The position numbers and the translations under genes are program-made. A DNA stretch of 64,000 bases from assembly GCA_032768795.1 (NCBI GenBank), contig CP136490.1:2604001-2668000 (forward strand), read 5' to 3'. Source of the DNA: Tremella fuciformis. Its lineage: Eukaryota > Basidiomycota > Tremellomycetes > Tremellales > Tremellaceae. Positions 43,163 through 54,089 of this stretch are shown here, one piece after another. Numbering within the stretch: position 1 is the stretch's first letter; the number at the start of each line of letters is the position of its first letter. Under the pieces are notes generated by a model. The model was not told the origin of the DNA and did no database searches. It saw only the letters and a program-made list of their open reading frames with translations.

Positions 43163-45512
43163 ATGCCCCGACTCGCTTTCTCTCTATTGGAATCGGCGAG
43201 CACGCCCCGCTCGCTCATCTACAGCAGCCTCAGCTCCTCGAGTAGGGCTGCGGCCACAGCTGCCGCTACAGCGTCGAGCATCGAGGCCGGGCCGTCCCGT
43301 CTACCCCGCTCACCAGCCCGCTCGCCCCTGCCAGCCCGCCCACCCCGCTCAGCCCGCCCACCCCGCTCACCAGCCTTCCCGTCCATCGCCCTTCCGTCTA
43401 GTCGGCCCTCGGCACAGCTGGTATCGCCCGCCTTCATCGCCCTAGCGTCGAGACCGACTTGCCGGCGCCCCCTCCCCCGCCCCCCACTGGACGCCTGCTC
43501 GCTATCACACTCGCGATACTACAGCGCCATCGTCTCGTCCACCGGACAGCACCTGCCCCTGCCCCCAGGCTACACGCCCTACCCCCTCCACGGCCCCGCC
43601 TCGCCCCGCGAGCCGTGGGAGACGCTCGACATGCGCATCTACACCTCGCCCACGCCGGACCCGCCCCTCCCCCGCTCCTCAATATACCAGTACCTCTTCC
43701 CCCCCGACCCTTCCAAGGCGGCGTACCCCGTGCCTCCGCCAGACACGCCGGCATTCATCGATGGGCACACCGGGCGCACAGTCACGCGGGGCGATCTCGA
43801 CGTGCAAGCGCGCCGTCTTGCCGGCGGCCTGCAGCGCCTGGGGGTCAAGCAGGGCGACAGGGCCGCTATTTTCGGCATGAACAGCTTGGAGTACATCAAT
43901 GCGCTCTTGGGGTCCCAGGCGGCTCTCTTGGTCGTTTCCCCTTGCAACTTTGGCTAGTGAGCCTTTTTTCAAGCTGCCTTGCGGCGTCGCTTATGCCGCC
44001 TCAGCACGCCGCCGGAACTTGCGCACCAGCTGACCGACTCTGGCGCGTCGATCATCTTTGTCCAGCCCATCCTCCTGCCTGTCCTCCAGCAGGCGCTCGA
44101 GCTCCTCCCACCGGCATCCCGGCCCGGACCCGACCGGATCGTCCTCATGAGCACCAAGGCAGACAAGCCCAAAGACGCCCAGCACAAATGCACAGAGGAG
44201 CTGTGGGCCGCCGAGCCCATCGACGTGCCGCCCCTGCCGGCCGGCCGCGAGTCGGACACGACCTACCTGTGCTACTCGTCGGGCACGACGGGGCGCGCCA
44301 AGGGCGTCGAGACCAGCCACCACAATATGACCTCGCAGGTGCAGGCGTTCAACACGACGTGCGAGCCGCTGCAGCGTGGCAAGGACGTCATCCTCGGCAT
44401 CCTGCCGTTCGGGCACATCTACGGGCTCACGTGCCTGCTGCACCACCCGCTCGTCCGCGGCGTGCCGGTCGTCGTGCTGCCGCGCTTCGAGGAGCACGGC
44501 GTCCTCGCGGCCATCGAGCGCTTCCGCATCACGTGGGGCCTCGTCGTGCCCCCCGTCATGCTCGTCCTCCTCAACTCGAGCCATGTGGCCAAGCACGACC
44601 TGTCGTCCCTCCGCGGCGTCCAGTCGGGCGCCGCGCCCCTCTCGGCCGAGCTGTGCCAGCGCTTCTACAAGCAGCTCGGTATCCGCGCCACGCAGGGGTA
44701 CGGCCTGACCGAGACGTCGCCCGTCACGCACGTCATGACGAGCGGCGAGGGCATGGCGCACGCCGGCTCGGTCGGCAAGCTCATACCGACGTACCAGGCG
44801 CGCTTGGTCGATCCCAAAACCGGCAAAGACGTCGACCGGCCCGGCGGCGAGGGCGAGCTGTGGGTCCGTGGGCCGAGCGTCATGAAGGGGTACTGGCGCG
44901 ACGCCGACGCGACGCGAGCCGCCTTTGCGCCGGACGGGTGGTTCAAGACGGGCGACGTGGCCGTCGTGGACGACGACGGATTCTGGAGCGTCGTGGACAG
45001 GGTCAAGGAGCTCATCAAGTACAAGGGATACCAGGGTGAGTCTACCTCAGCCACAGGTGATAAGGTGCAGTGTGCTTATTGCAGTGCCCCCCGCCGAGCT
45101 GGAGGCGCTCCTGCTGCAGCACCCAGACGTCGCTGACGCAGCCGTGATCGGCATCTACGTCCGCGCACAGGCGACCGAGCTTCCGCGCGCCTACGTCGTA
45201 CCCACCGCCGCCAAGCGCGCCGAGCTGCAGGGCGCCACCAAGTTGCAGCTCGAGAATTTCCAAAATGGAATCGCGAGTTGGGTCGCCAAGCGCGTCGCGG
45301 GCCACAAGCGCCTCCGCGGCGGCGTGCACGTCATACCTGCCGTCCCGAAGAGCCCGAGCGGCAAGATCCTGCGCAAGGTCTTGCGCGACCAGGCGGCCAA
45401 GGAGATGGAGGACGCGCGGGAGAGGGACAAGGTCCGCGGGGTGATTGGGCGCGGGCCGGGCGGGAAGGAGGTGCGGCCGACAAAGGTCAAGCCGGCGCGG
45501 GCCAAGCTGTAG
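43163..45512 (+). CDS. Acyl/aryl-CoA synthetase (4CL-like, ANL family) with C-terminal AKL
   Basis: Exons 43163-43956, 44005-45035 and 45085-45512 (2253 nt). The core begins MRIYTSPTPDPPLP at 43631. ATP/AMP motifs are YSSGTTGRAKG and GYGLTETSP. The late motifs are GWFKTGD, then VDRVKELIKYKGYQ and PSGKILRK with the catalytic Lys. The layout and length (594 aa from 43631) match 4-coumarate-CoA-ligase-like enzymes that activate fatty or aromatic acids. The frame upstream to 43163 is a Pro/Ser-rich 156-residue extension. I think 43631 is the more likely start because the enzyme ends in AKL, a PTS1 signal, and needs no N-terminal target. Substrate unknown. Confidence 0.9.
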
Positions 45513-45661
45513 CCTCGACCTTTGCTCTATCAACATCAACATCTAACGCATCTACCATTCTTAGCAATATCAAATAGCAAAATCTGTCTGAGAGCCCGTT
45601 GCACGTCGCACTGCAAATGCATGTCTCACAATGTTGTAACGCTACTCTTACTAGACTGATC

Positions 45662-47575
45662 CTAATCCGTAAAGGCCCAGATGACGCCTGCCCACCACCC
45701 CTTCTCGTCCTCCCCGACCGGCTCCTCATCCTCCAGATCCCGGATATATCGCTCGACCTCTGCGAGGCGTATCCGTCTTCCACCATTCTCCTCGCTCTCG
45801 CCGACCCTGCGCAACTGCCCCAACACACCATCAATGCGCTTCTCGTACGCCTGGCGATCGCCCTCGGGCAGGAGGTCCCCATTCGCAGCGATCAGGAGCA
45901 CCCTCAGGTGCGTGAGGAGGATCGTCTGTGCCAACGACTCGTTATCCCACCCAGAGGGATACGGCACCTCCACCCCAGCAGGGACGGTAGGAGTAGCGCT
46001 GACGAACCCTTTCCAACCGAGGGCGTCGGCCGCCCGTGCCGAGTAGGCGAGGGCGTTGTCGAGCAACTGCCGGGCGTTGCGCTTGGCCGTATCGTTCACA
46101 CGTCCCAGGCGGGCGCGCTCGACACTCGCCACGCTCATTTGGAGCAAGACGCTACTCTGGAAGCCGCGCGGCGTCGCAGCTGAACGCGGGAGGTCGAGGG
46201 CTTTCTGGAGCGCATCGACCGCTGCGCCCGTGTGGAACCACCCCTGTTGCCCGGCGGGACTGGGCCCCGGCGGCAACTGCGCGCCGAGGCTCGTGACGCG
46301 GCGCGCGATGGCCAGGTGCGTCTCGGCGAGCGTGATAAGCACGTCGGCGCGCACGGTGGGATCTTCGGGCGGCTGCACGTCCAGCGAGGCGAGGAGCGCC
46401 GTGAGCGCCATGACGGCACCTTCGAGCGCCTGCTCGGCGCCGGCGCCCAGGCGCGCTTCGGCGTGGTACATGTCCCACACGAGCCCGTCGACCGTGAGCA
46501 GGATCCGGATCTCGGCGAGGTCCACCTCTGCCTGTCGTGCGGCGGGGACGAGCGGCGCGACGCGGTCGATCGTCTGCCGCAGGGCGACTTGGGCTTCTTC
46601 GGACGGCGTCTGGGATGGCGTCACGGAGGACCAGAGGGTCAGCTGGAGGCTGACGAGCGTGAGGAGCGTGTCGACGAGGGTCGAGGCGGTGGGCAGGTGC
46701 GTTTCGTATGTCCCCTCGTCTTCGTCGGCTTCTGGCGCGGCGTCCACCTCCATCCCTTCCTCCCCGGTTGAGGCCGCTGCTTGGTCGTGCTCGGCCCCGC
46801 TCACCACAGCCTCGATCGCCTCATCAGCCTCGTCAGCATCCCCCTGTTCTGCTGGTGTATCTGTCGAGTCGACAGCGACGTCCTGCTCCTCCTGCACGGA
46901 CCGCAAGTAGTCTTCCTGCCCATCCAGCACTCTGCCAAGCACGATGGTCGCCTCCTCCCTGAGCGCACGCACGCCCGCCTCGTCCCGCGCCTGTATGTCC
47001 TCGAGCAGGTCTGCCAAGCTGATGAGCGCCTCGGCGAGATTATACCCCACGTCCATGAGCAGTAGCGGGGATTGCGTGAGGGACACGGCGTGCTTGTACA
47101 GCTGGATAGAGGTTTCGAGTAGCTGCTGCGCCTGTGGAGGCAGGGCAAAGGCTGTGCCGAGGGTGTAGAGCACCCGTGCTCTACTTATCAGTCTACGCTC
47201 ATCTCTGCTTGGGGCACGAGGCAAGGCGCACTGGTTGTACGCTGCATCGTATGTCGGGGACATGTCGTAGGCTTTACGATACAGCTCGAGGGCTTTCTCG
47301 TAGAAGCGTTGAGCCTATCGATGAGCAAGACTGATCACTTCCGACGTTGTGTAGAGCATACCTTGTCTCCATCTCTGTATCTCTCGCCCTTCTCTTCTTG
47401 CTCTACGCCGCCTGCCTCGTCATTGCAGCCCCGGAGTCAAGGACCACGGCGACCTACCGTCCATCGCCTCGTCGTATGTGTCGTAAGTCTGCTCGCCGCC
47501 GCGCTTCTTGCTCAGCCGCTTGGACGGGCCGGGGCTGTCTTCGTTACGCCTCTTTGATAGATGTTTCGGTGCCAT
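45662..47575 (-). CDS. TPR-repeat protein of the conserved fungal type (589 aa)
   Basis: Exons 47458-47575, 47362-47411, 47232-47314 and 45662-47180 sum to 1770 nt. A basic N-terminus (MAPKHLSKRRNE) could be a nuclear signal. Tetratricopeptide units follow: AQRFYEKALELYRKAYDMSP, TYDAAYNQARVLYTLGTAF, and QQLLETSIQLYKHAVSL. A long acidic insert around residues 200-250 is rich in Glu/Asp/Ala. The rest is helical repeats to the C-terminus. The sequence matches my memory of a single-copy fungal TPR family, but I cannot name it with certainty; a ribosomal-protein chaperone role is one possibility. Convergent with the acyl-CoA synthetase. Confidence 0.8.
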
Positions 47576-47609
47576 CTTGCAGCTAACCTCAATGACCAGA
47601 CAGAAGCTT

Positions 47610-47774
47610 TCAATCTAAGTAGATCTGAACTGTTCTAGGTGTGAACTCCGCTTTCCCACGGTGTTCCTTGAGACCAATGTCATCCGCGGGAGTGGCAGTG
47701 GCGACGAGGCATGTTGCGACGGCAAAGTATTGCATGACCACAAGCCCAAAGAGATGAAACGGAGTCTTTGCCAT
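47610..47774 (-). CDS. Possible small secreted peptide (about 54 aa)
   Basis: A short frame starting MAKTPFHLFGLVVMQYFAVA has a hydrophobic N-terminus like a signal peptide, followed by about 30 charged residues. It sits between two minus-strand genes and could equally be chance. No family recognised. Confidence 0.2.
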   Translation of the reverse strand: MAKTPFHLFGLVVMQYFAVATCLVATATPADDIGLKEHRGKAEFTPRTVQIYLD

Positions 47775-47840
47775 ACCTCTGGCGTACCTAGTGACGCCTT
47801 CCATTGATGGTTCACGACTCGGCGGTTCACGACTCGGGGA

Positions 47841-48819
47841 CTAGTCCAGACTCGTCACCCACTGCACCTTGACCCGCTGGAACCCCGTCTCGCCCGACGC
47901 CGTCCCAAAGTCGCTCGACTGCTGTGCCGCTCCGAGGATATACGAATACGCCGAGTTGCTGTACGTCCAGAGCGGTATATTGTCCGTGACAGTCTGCGGT
48001 GTCCCGCCGTTATGCCACGAAAAGGCAAAGTCGCCCGGGAAGGTAGCGGGGACGGTATACGCATATACCTGGGACTGGAGGCCGTACATACTGTCGACGG
48101 TGAGCGACCCGACGTTGCAGATGGTCATATCGACCGAGCTGCGTGATCAGTGGGGTCACGCGGTGGCCGCTGCGTGGGAAGTTGGGGGACTCACTCTCGC
48201 GTGGTGGCGCTGGGGTCCATGGTGGTGGAGCTGGTCGGGCCCGCCCACACGGCACCACACATGTAGATGGTGTTGCCGTTTAGGGAGTACGCGACGAGCG
48301 CGTCGGTCGTCCCGGGCGTCACTGTGAATTGGGCCGCTTGGGTCTTGTCGACCGTCTACACGTCAGACCCCTCCCTGTGTATCGTAAGTACCCAGAGGGC
48401 GGACTGACGAGCATAAAGCGGCCCTGGTTGTAGTAGACATAAGATGTGGAAACGGTAGGATTGTTCGGCTGGCTTCGCGCAGGAAGGACATGCGTCTCGT
48501 TGTTGGCTTGCCGCTTCGTCACGACCGTAGTCGGTGTAGCGACGAGATAAGCCGTCGTGGGCTGGGCGGAGCGCCGAGCCAGGTGAGCTACACGTCAGCT
48601 GAAAGAGCTGGATGTCTGTCTAATCGGACGCAGCGTACCTCGCGGGCTGGATGGATCGTATCTCCGCACTGGCGCGAGGGGCGGCAGACCCCGCTTGAAC
48701 CGCTCGGCATTGCTCAGTCGGCCCACATGTCCTGTAGTGGTGGTCGGGGCGGCGTGCACGAGAAGCGCCCCGAGCAGCAGAAGGAGAAAGATTCGCAAGC
48801 CGGGAATGGTACGACGCAT
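47841..48819 (-). CDS. Secreted protein with RLSNAERFKRGLPP propeptide motif
   Basis: The signal peptide (IPGLRIFLLLLLGALLVHA) is followed at once by GRLSNAERFKRGLPPLAP. This short motif recurs after signal peptides in many basidiomycete secreted proteins and may be a processing site (family recollection, not searched). The mature part has Thr/Ser-rich segments, a beta-rich core (VVTKRQANNETH; FTVTPGTTDALVAYSLNGN; TIYMCGAVWAGPTSS) and a C-terminal domain (YAYTVPATFPGDFAFSWHNG; LWTYSNSAYSYILGAAQQ). About four exons. No catalytic motif was recognised, so it may be a surface or cell-wall protein. Stop at 47841, start at 48819. Confidence 0.75.
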
Positions 48820-49644
48820 GATGAGTAGTCAGACGAGGTTTCGTCAGGAGGAGAGAAGGCAGCGACGAGGCTGGACCGAAAGTATATGTATAGCGGCGCT
48901 CGTTTCTGCATGGTGGACAATACGCCCAGTGGCTTCGTCCACAGGAATGCAGGGCACTTCGGGCCGAAGGTTGATCGACCATGTCCTGGAATGGACGATA
49001 TGCCCCGCGGGATGGTCGAAGGTCGAGATATGCTTCAGCCAGACTTTTGTCCGTTCGGCGAACGGCGCGTGGTGCGACATGATGGAGAGGACATGTGCTT
49101 GTTGTCGTGTGGGCAGCCGGGTGCACCGTTTGGACGAACCGTTTGATGTGCTTCATCGCGTGCTCAAATTTATACGGTGGACTGCAGAGTGCCCGAGCTG
49201 CGCATGTGAGGTTTGTTTCAGCCCCGAGCGTGTAAAATCCCTTGCTCCCGGAGTCGACAGCGATCGCGACTCGTCTCGTGTCTCATGAGCAGAGCTGGAC
49301 AGCCCAGTCCGGCAGACATGTGGTCTTGAAAAACATCTCAAGGCATCGAGGGTGACTTATCCCGGCATAAACTTGCCAGCCAGGGATTGATTTGTTAGAG
49401 ATGCGGCGTCATTCTTGTTCGACCAGACGGCGATCTTGGGCTAGGCTAGTGAGGGGATCCAACGATAGACGTGTAGCGACTACATGTCATTCGCAATGAA
49501 CTCGGAAGAAAGCAAGACGTCGCATTGAACGGGAAGAAAGCTTTCTTACGTAATCACACCTCTCCCGCCGGTGTTTGTTGATCCGAGAGGTCCAGTCTGA
49601 ATCGCATTCCACACCCCTCATCACACCACCTCACTGCTCGCCTG
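48820..49644. other. Intergenic region with no gene seen
   Basis: This holds the promoters of the divergent secreted-protein and BTB genes. Several ORFs of 60-180 codons overlap on both strands with no coding character. No repeats or RNA genes noticed. Confidence 0.45.
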
Positions 49645-51895
49645 ATGACATCCCCAACCACGCGCAGGACGCTGCCGCCTGCCATATCCAGCTCACCACG
49701 ATTCACGTCCGGCCCCTCCAACCCGCTGCTCAATTCTCGCACGCCGACCCCCTCCTCCCGCCGGAGAGAATTCACCAATTCCTCCGAGCCCGACCTGAGA
49801 CGGACGAGCATCGGACCGTCCTCATGGCCCGGCAACGACTCGGGAAGCTCTCTGGCCACTGGGAGACAGAGTCAGGCTCCAACAAGCCCATTTGACGCTT
49901 CGCTGCATGTGGCCACGGCTCGCGTGCGCCACGAGTGGATCATCAAGGATGTTGATGCGCTGCGGGAGTGGCTGGAGAAGGAGGTGGAGGATGGGTCGCA
50001 GGGGTCCAGAGATGAGGACGAGGAGGTGCCGAGTCTCCTTCGAGCGGGCGTGCTGATGAAGGACGACCTGCACCGTCTTGACTTAGGTCAGTACATTCCA
50101 GCCTACACATTGACAGCATCGCTGAGTGAGCAGCGCGGACCATTGCCAACACACCTGTGACTGCAGACGATGCTTCGGAAGATACAGCGTTGTCTGTATC
50201 GTCTCAAGCTATCCCGAAGACTCTGTCGCTGTTCATCAAGTCGCTGGCGATGGAGAAGATCAGATACGATGGCACATTCCATTCTGCCATCTTTGTCGGC
50301 ATCACCGATTCGACCACCTCCATTGGGTCTCGCTTTGCCGCTCCAGCTTTCCTCTGGTCTAGCGAAAACGAGATGCAATTCTCTGCATCAGCTGATCTGT
50401 TCGACGTGACTTTGCCGTCACTGTCCTCTCTGCTTGAGCACAAACCGATAAGACAAGCAGACAGCTTCAAGCTCGTGATCCAGATCGACACCCCGCCCCC
50501 TGCCAGTCCCGTGGCTGGCATACCGAAACGAGTCGAGGTACCCTCGGATATGATTGATGCTCTGAACGATCTTCTGGACACGCAGCCATGTGATGTGCGC
50601 TTCATCTGTGTGGAACACGATGTTCGGCGTGAAGGCCGCACAGAAGCGGAGGGGAAAGATTCCGGCCCTTCCATAGGACAGGTATTCTCGCGCAAACGAA
50701 TCATCTTCGCACATTCGGCGATCCTCAAGGCGAGAAGCGACTACTTCAAGGTCCTTTTGTCTGGAGATTTTTCAGAGGCACACGCCAGCTCCATTGCCTC
50801 GCCCTCTCGAGGGTTATCGAATAGCCGCATGACGACCCTGGTAATGGCAGAGGAGCAGTATGATACGGTCTTCTGGATGTTACGGTTCGTGCTTCAAGCT
50901 TGCGGCCGCGAAGCCTGACTTGCAGCTTCATCTACACCAACTCACTTGTGTTTGCGCCGGAAGAAGATCCCAGACGCATGGTCGACTTGAGCTCGATAGA
51001 CACGTCCGCAATCAAGCATCTTCTGACTGATGAGTCGTTCTACATCGGCAAATCTGAATGGGACTTTCGGCTACTTCCTCACGAAGGCGACGAAGACGCG
51101 ACAGAGCACCCTGACTTTGACGCTCGCACTGTTTCTTCTGTGGGGACCAGTATCAGCAAGCCCGCATCGGCCATCTCGGACACAAGCAATCCCAGGGCTG
51201 GCTCAGTCATGTCGCACTCGTCTATCGGTAGCAAGGTCTCGGCCGCATCGACGCCGGCATCGACAACTTCCCGAGCGATGTCGAGGATTTCTTCAGCCAC
51301 TGCCTCCTCGGCTACCCCTACCAGGTCAAGGATTCCACCATCGACCTCGGCGAGCAAGTTCAAGCTGCCCTCCGTGGGCCGCAGCAGTCGTGCAGAAAAG
51401 CCGGGAAGCACGAGCCCGACTGCCCTTGGTAGACCGAGAGAAGCCGCTGTCGATCCGCATCCTCATCCGGCCCCACCGCCTCAGCCAGCATCGGCGCTTG
51501 CGATATACATGCTCGCCCATCGGTATCGGCTGGAAGTGCTGGAGAGTCTCGCAAAGGAGCAGATCCTTTCTGGTCTGTCCGTGGACAACGCCATGCCTAT
51601 TCTGTGAGTCTCGGTTGCTATCATAGAGTATTCAGCTGACGATCAGCTTGATCACATATCGATATGATGCTTTGCATAGAGAGGTACGGGACTTTGTCGT
51701 GAGTCGCTTGCTTGCCTGGGTGCTGCCGATTGCTGATCGTAGCTTGATCGCTGGTCCGCCGTGAAACGCTCGGCCGAGTACTCTAAATGCCTGGACGAGA
51801 TCAAGTCGGGCTACTGGGGAGAAGACGGCTGGCCGGCGTTCCGCGAGCTGGTGGACGAGCTGATGTCCGTGTCGGAGCCTCCATCTGACGAGTAG
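49645..51895 (+). CDS. BTB/POZ domain protein with N-terminal MATH-like region
   Basis: The first 90 residues are Ser/Pro-rich. Next comes a segment (VRHEWIIKDVDALREWLEKE ... SLFIKSLAMEKIRYDGTF ... FVGITDST) with the beta-sandwich look of a MATH-type domain. A split BTB domain follows: DVRFICVEHDVRREGRT, then RKRIIFAHSAILKARSDYFK, LLSGDFSEA, and VFWMLRFIYTNSL. Between the BTB halves and the C-terminal helices (IYMLAHRYRLEVLESLAKEQIL) lies an inserted Ser-rich segment of about 130 residues. Such proteins are usually adaptors for Cul3 ligases, which depend on Ubc12-driven neddylation. Four or five introns, not all fixed. Confidence 0.8.
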
Positions 51896-52155
51896 GCAGT
51901 TGTACTCTTGCGTTGTTGTTGTGAATCCTGCATTTTAGATGCCTCTTGATGATGGATGCTGGTAATGCTAGTGCCAGTCTAAGGTGGACCACCTCCACCT
52001 GATGACGATGACGTGAATTCTTGGCTTTCGTCTGACATCATGCTCCTGGCATCTACCATGGCATGCAGACGAGACTAGCGCATCTTGGCTCTTCACGCTG
52101 ATCTGACCTGCAGCCGTACGACTTGATGCACGTAGCAAACAGGACTGGACGCACG

Positions 52156-53846
52156 ATGAGCAGCTCCACGGAAGTCATCTATCGCCTCGCGTGCTACCCT
52201 AACAATTACCCCTGTACGCTCCCCTCTCCCCTCTCCCTCTTCTACAGATGAGCTGACTCCAGGGGGGCCGCAAGGCTCATCATCCCTCGCTGCACACTAC
52301 GCACACCTCAACGCCACTCCCGATTTTGAGATAGATCCCAAAGAGCATTATGCGGAATTATGGATGGGCACGCACCCGAACAACCCGTCTAAGCTATGGG
52401 GCCAGAGTTCCCAAGGGAAGGGGGAGGGGCCGCTTTTGTCTGCTTTATTGGCGGAACGGCCTGAACTGCTTGGCAGCGCGGGAGAGCGATTCGACGCGCC
52501 TTTCGATATGCAGAGTGAGGAGGTCAAGGGGAACGCAGCGGCCGGGGAGCATGTCCCGTTTTTGTTCAAGATACTGTGTGCGGGAAGCCGTGAGTACACC
52601 CTACCCCCTCACTTCACGAGGCCTGTAGACATGTAGAGCAGGAGGGAGCCTGAGTGCTGATTACAGCGCTCAACCTCCAGATTCACCCGAATGTCAAGTT
52701 GGCCAAGCATCTGCATGAGCGCGAGCCGGACAAGTTTCCAGATACGAATCACAAGCCTGAGATAGTGCGCTCTCTCGCTATCCTCTCTTCCCTCTCTCGC
52801 CGCTTCATAATGCTGATACCAGGCGGTTTGCCTCTCAGACCGCTTCCTTGGCTTCGCCAACTTCCGACCGTACGACCAGATCCGCGTCCTCTTGTCCTCT
52901 GCTCCGGAGGTACGACACCTGCCGCGCAGTATACAGGACGGAGTGGACCGCTTCCTCAGTGCTGCTAGGACCACTGAGCCTCTCGGCGGGGCCGGAGAAA
53001 TGGTCACGTCGCTCGACAACCCCGCTGAGAACGCTCTGCGTAAATTATGGGGAGACCTCGTCACCCTTAGCGCAAAGGATCTAGGAGATACTACGACAGC
53101 CTTCACCAAGCGGGTCGAGCGGGAAGGCACGGCAGCGTTCCCTCCTGAGCTGAAGGAGAGGGAAAGAAAGAATCTGGTCGAAGCGGTGGGCATCATGCAG
53201 CGCTGTAACCCCGGCGACGAGGGTATCTTTGCTACTGCGTATGTCTTCCAGCTCCTGCCCAAAGAGCCCGAGCTGACCGCAGGCTATTCATGAACCTTGT
53301 CGAGCTCAGGAAGGGGGAGGGGATGTACGTCGGCGCAGACGGCGTACATGTCTGGATCACAGGCGGTTTGTGTTTCACGAAGTCATCTGGAGGATGTGTG
53401 GGCTCATGGCAGATATCGTCGAGCTCATGGCTATCTCGGACAATGTCCTCAATGTCGGGTTCCTGCCTGACCAGGAATCCAAGGACAACACCCGTCTCGT
53501 AGCGCAAGCCATGACAGCCCGGCAGACCGATCCCAGCTCTATCATCCTCTCCCACAAGCCTTTCTCGAAGGGCACCATGGGACATACCGAGGTATACTCT
53601 GTACCCTTTGAAGAGTTCTCGATTCTGAGGATTACCGGGGAGGAAGAGCTCGAGGCTCTGGACGGGCCAATGATTGCCATCGTTACGTCTGGACAGGTGA
53701 GCCTCGGGCAGGTAGGCGAGAAGGCTGGAGAAGGAAGCGTCTGGTTCGTCGGTGCGGGAACGAGGTTAAAGGTGTCTGGCGAGGGAGAGGTTTGGGCGGC
53801 ATTTTACGATGCTTCTGCTGATCCGGCCGAGGTGGGAGAGAGGTGA
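52156..53846 (+). CDS. Phosphomannose isomerase, class I
   Basis: The spliced N-terminus reads [20 protein letters not shown], the usual start of the family. Zinc ligands are visible: Gln and His in [15 protein letters not shown], Glu in NHKPEI, and His in [18 protein letters not shown] helical insert and a second cupin ([11 protein letters not shown] ... [12 protein letters not shown]) follow. It interconverts mannose-6-phosphate and fructose-6-phosphate in the cytosol and feeds GDP-mannose for glycosylation and capsule or wall. The motif SDNVLNVGF replaces the common SDNVVRAG, a mild divergence. About six short introns; the start ATG at 52156 precedes a first exon of 19 codons. Confidence 0.88.
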
Positions 53847-54089
53847 GCGTGTTCAGTAGACTTGTAGCGTTAGTACTGGTATCAGAGCATGTTGTCGTGC
53901 AGCCATGTACCTCTGCAAGGTATACAAACCGAACTTCTGCGAGGGTTTCGCCACCTGTTTCCACGCAGTAGAAGACAAGTTTACGTAAGCGTTTGTTCCG
54001 TCCACCAGTTCAGACGTCCAGCGAAGGAAGTTGCATCTGTACATCTTCCACACCCGTGCATAGAGGTCTAAGGCCCGGGGCGAGGCGAG

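Noticed and set aside
43991..44761. 256-codon minus-strand ORF
   Set aside because: Antisense of the synthetase core; no motif.
43459..45039. 526-codon plus-strand ORF in another frame of the acyl-CoA synthetase
   Set aside because: Arg/Ala/Pro-rich frame-shift shadow; the ANL motifs lie in the other frame.
53847..54089. Possible extra 5' exon of the G-patch gene (CKVYKPNFCEGFATCFHA)
   Set aside because: Cannot be joined in frame to the G-patch start at 54090 and shows no family similarity.
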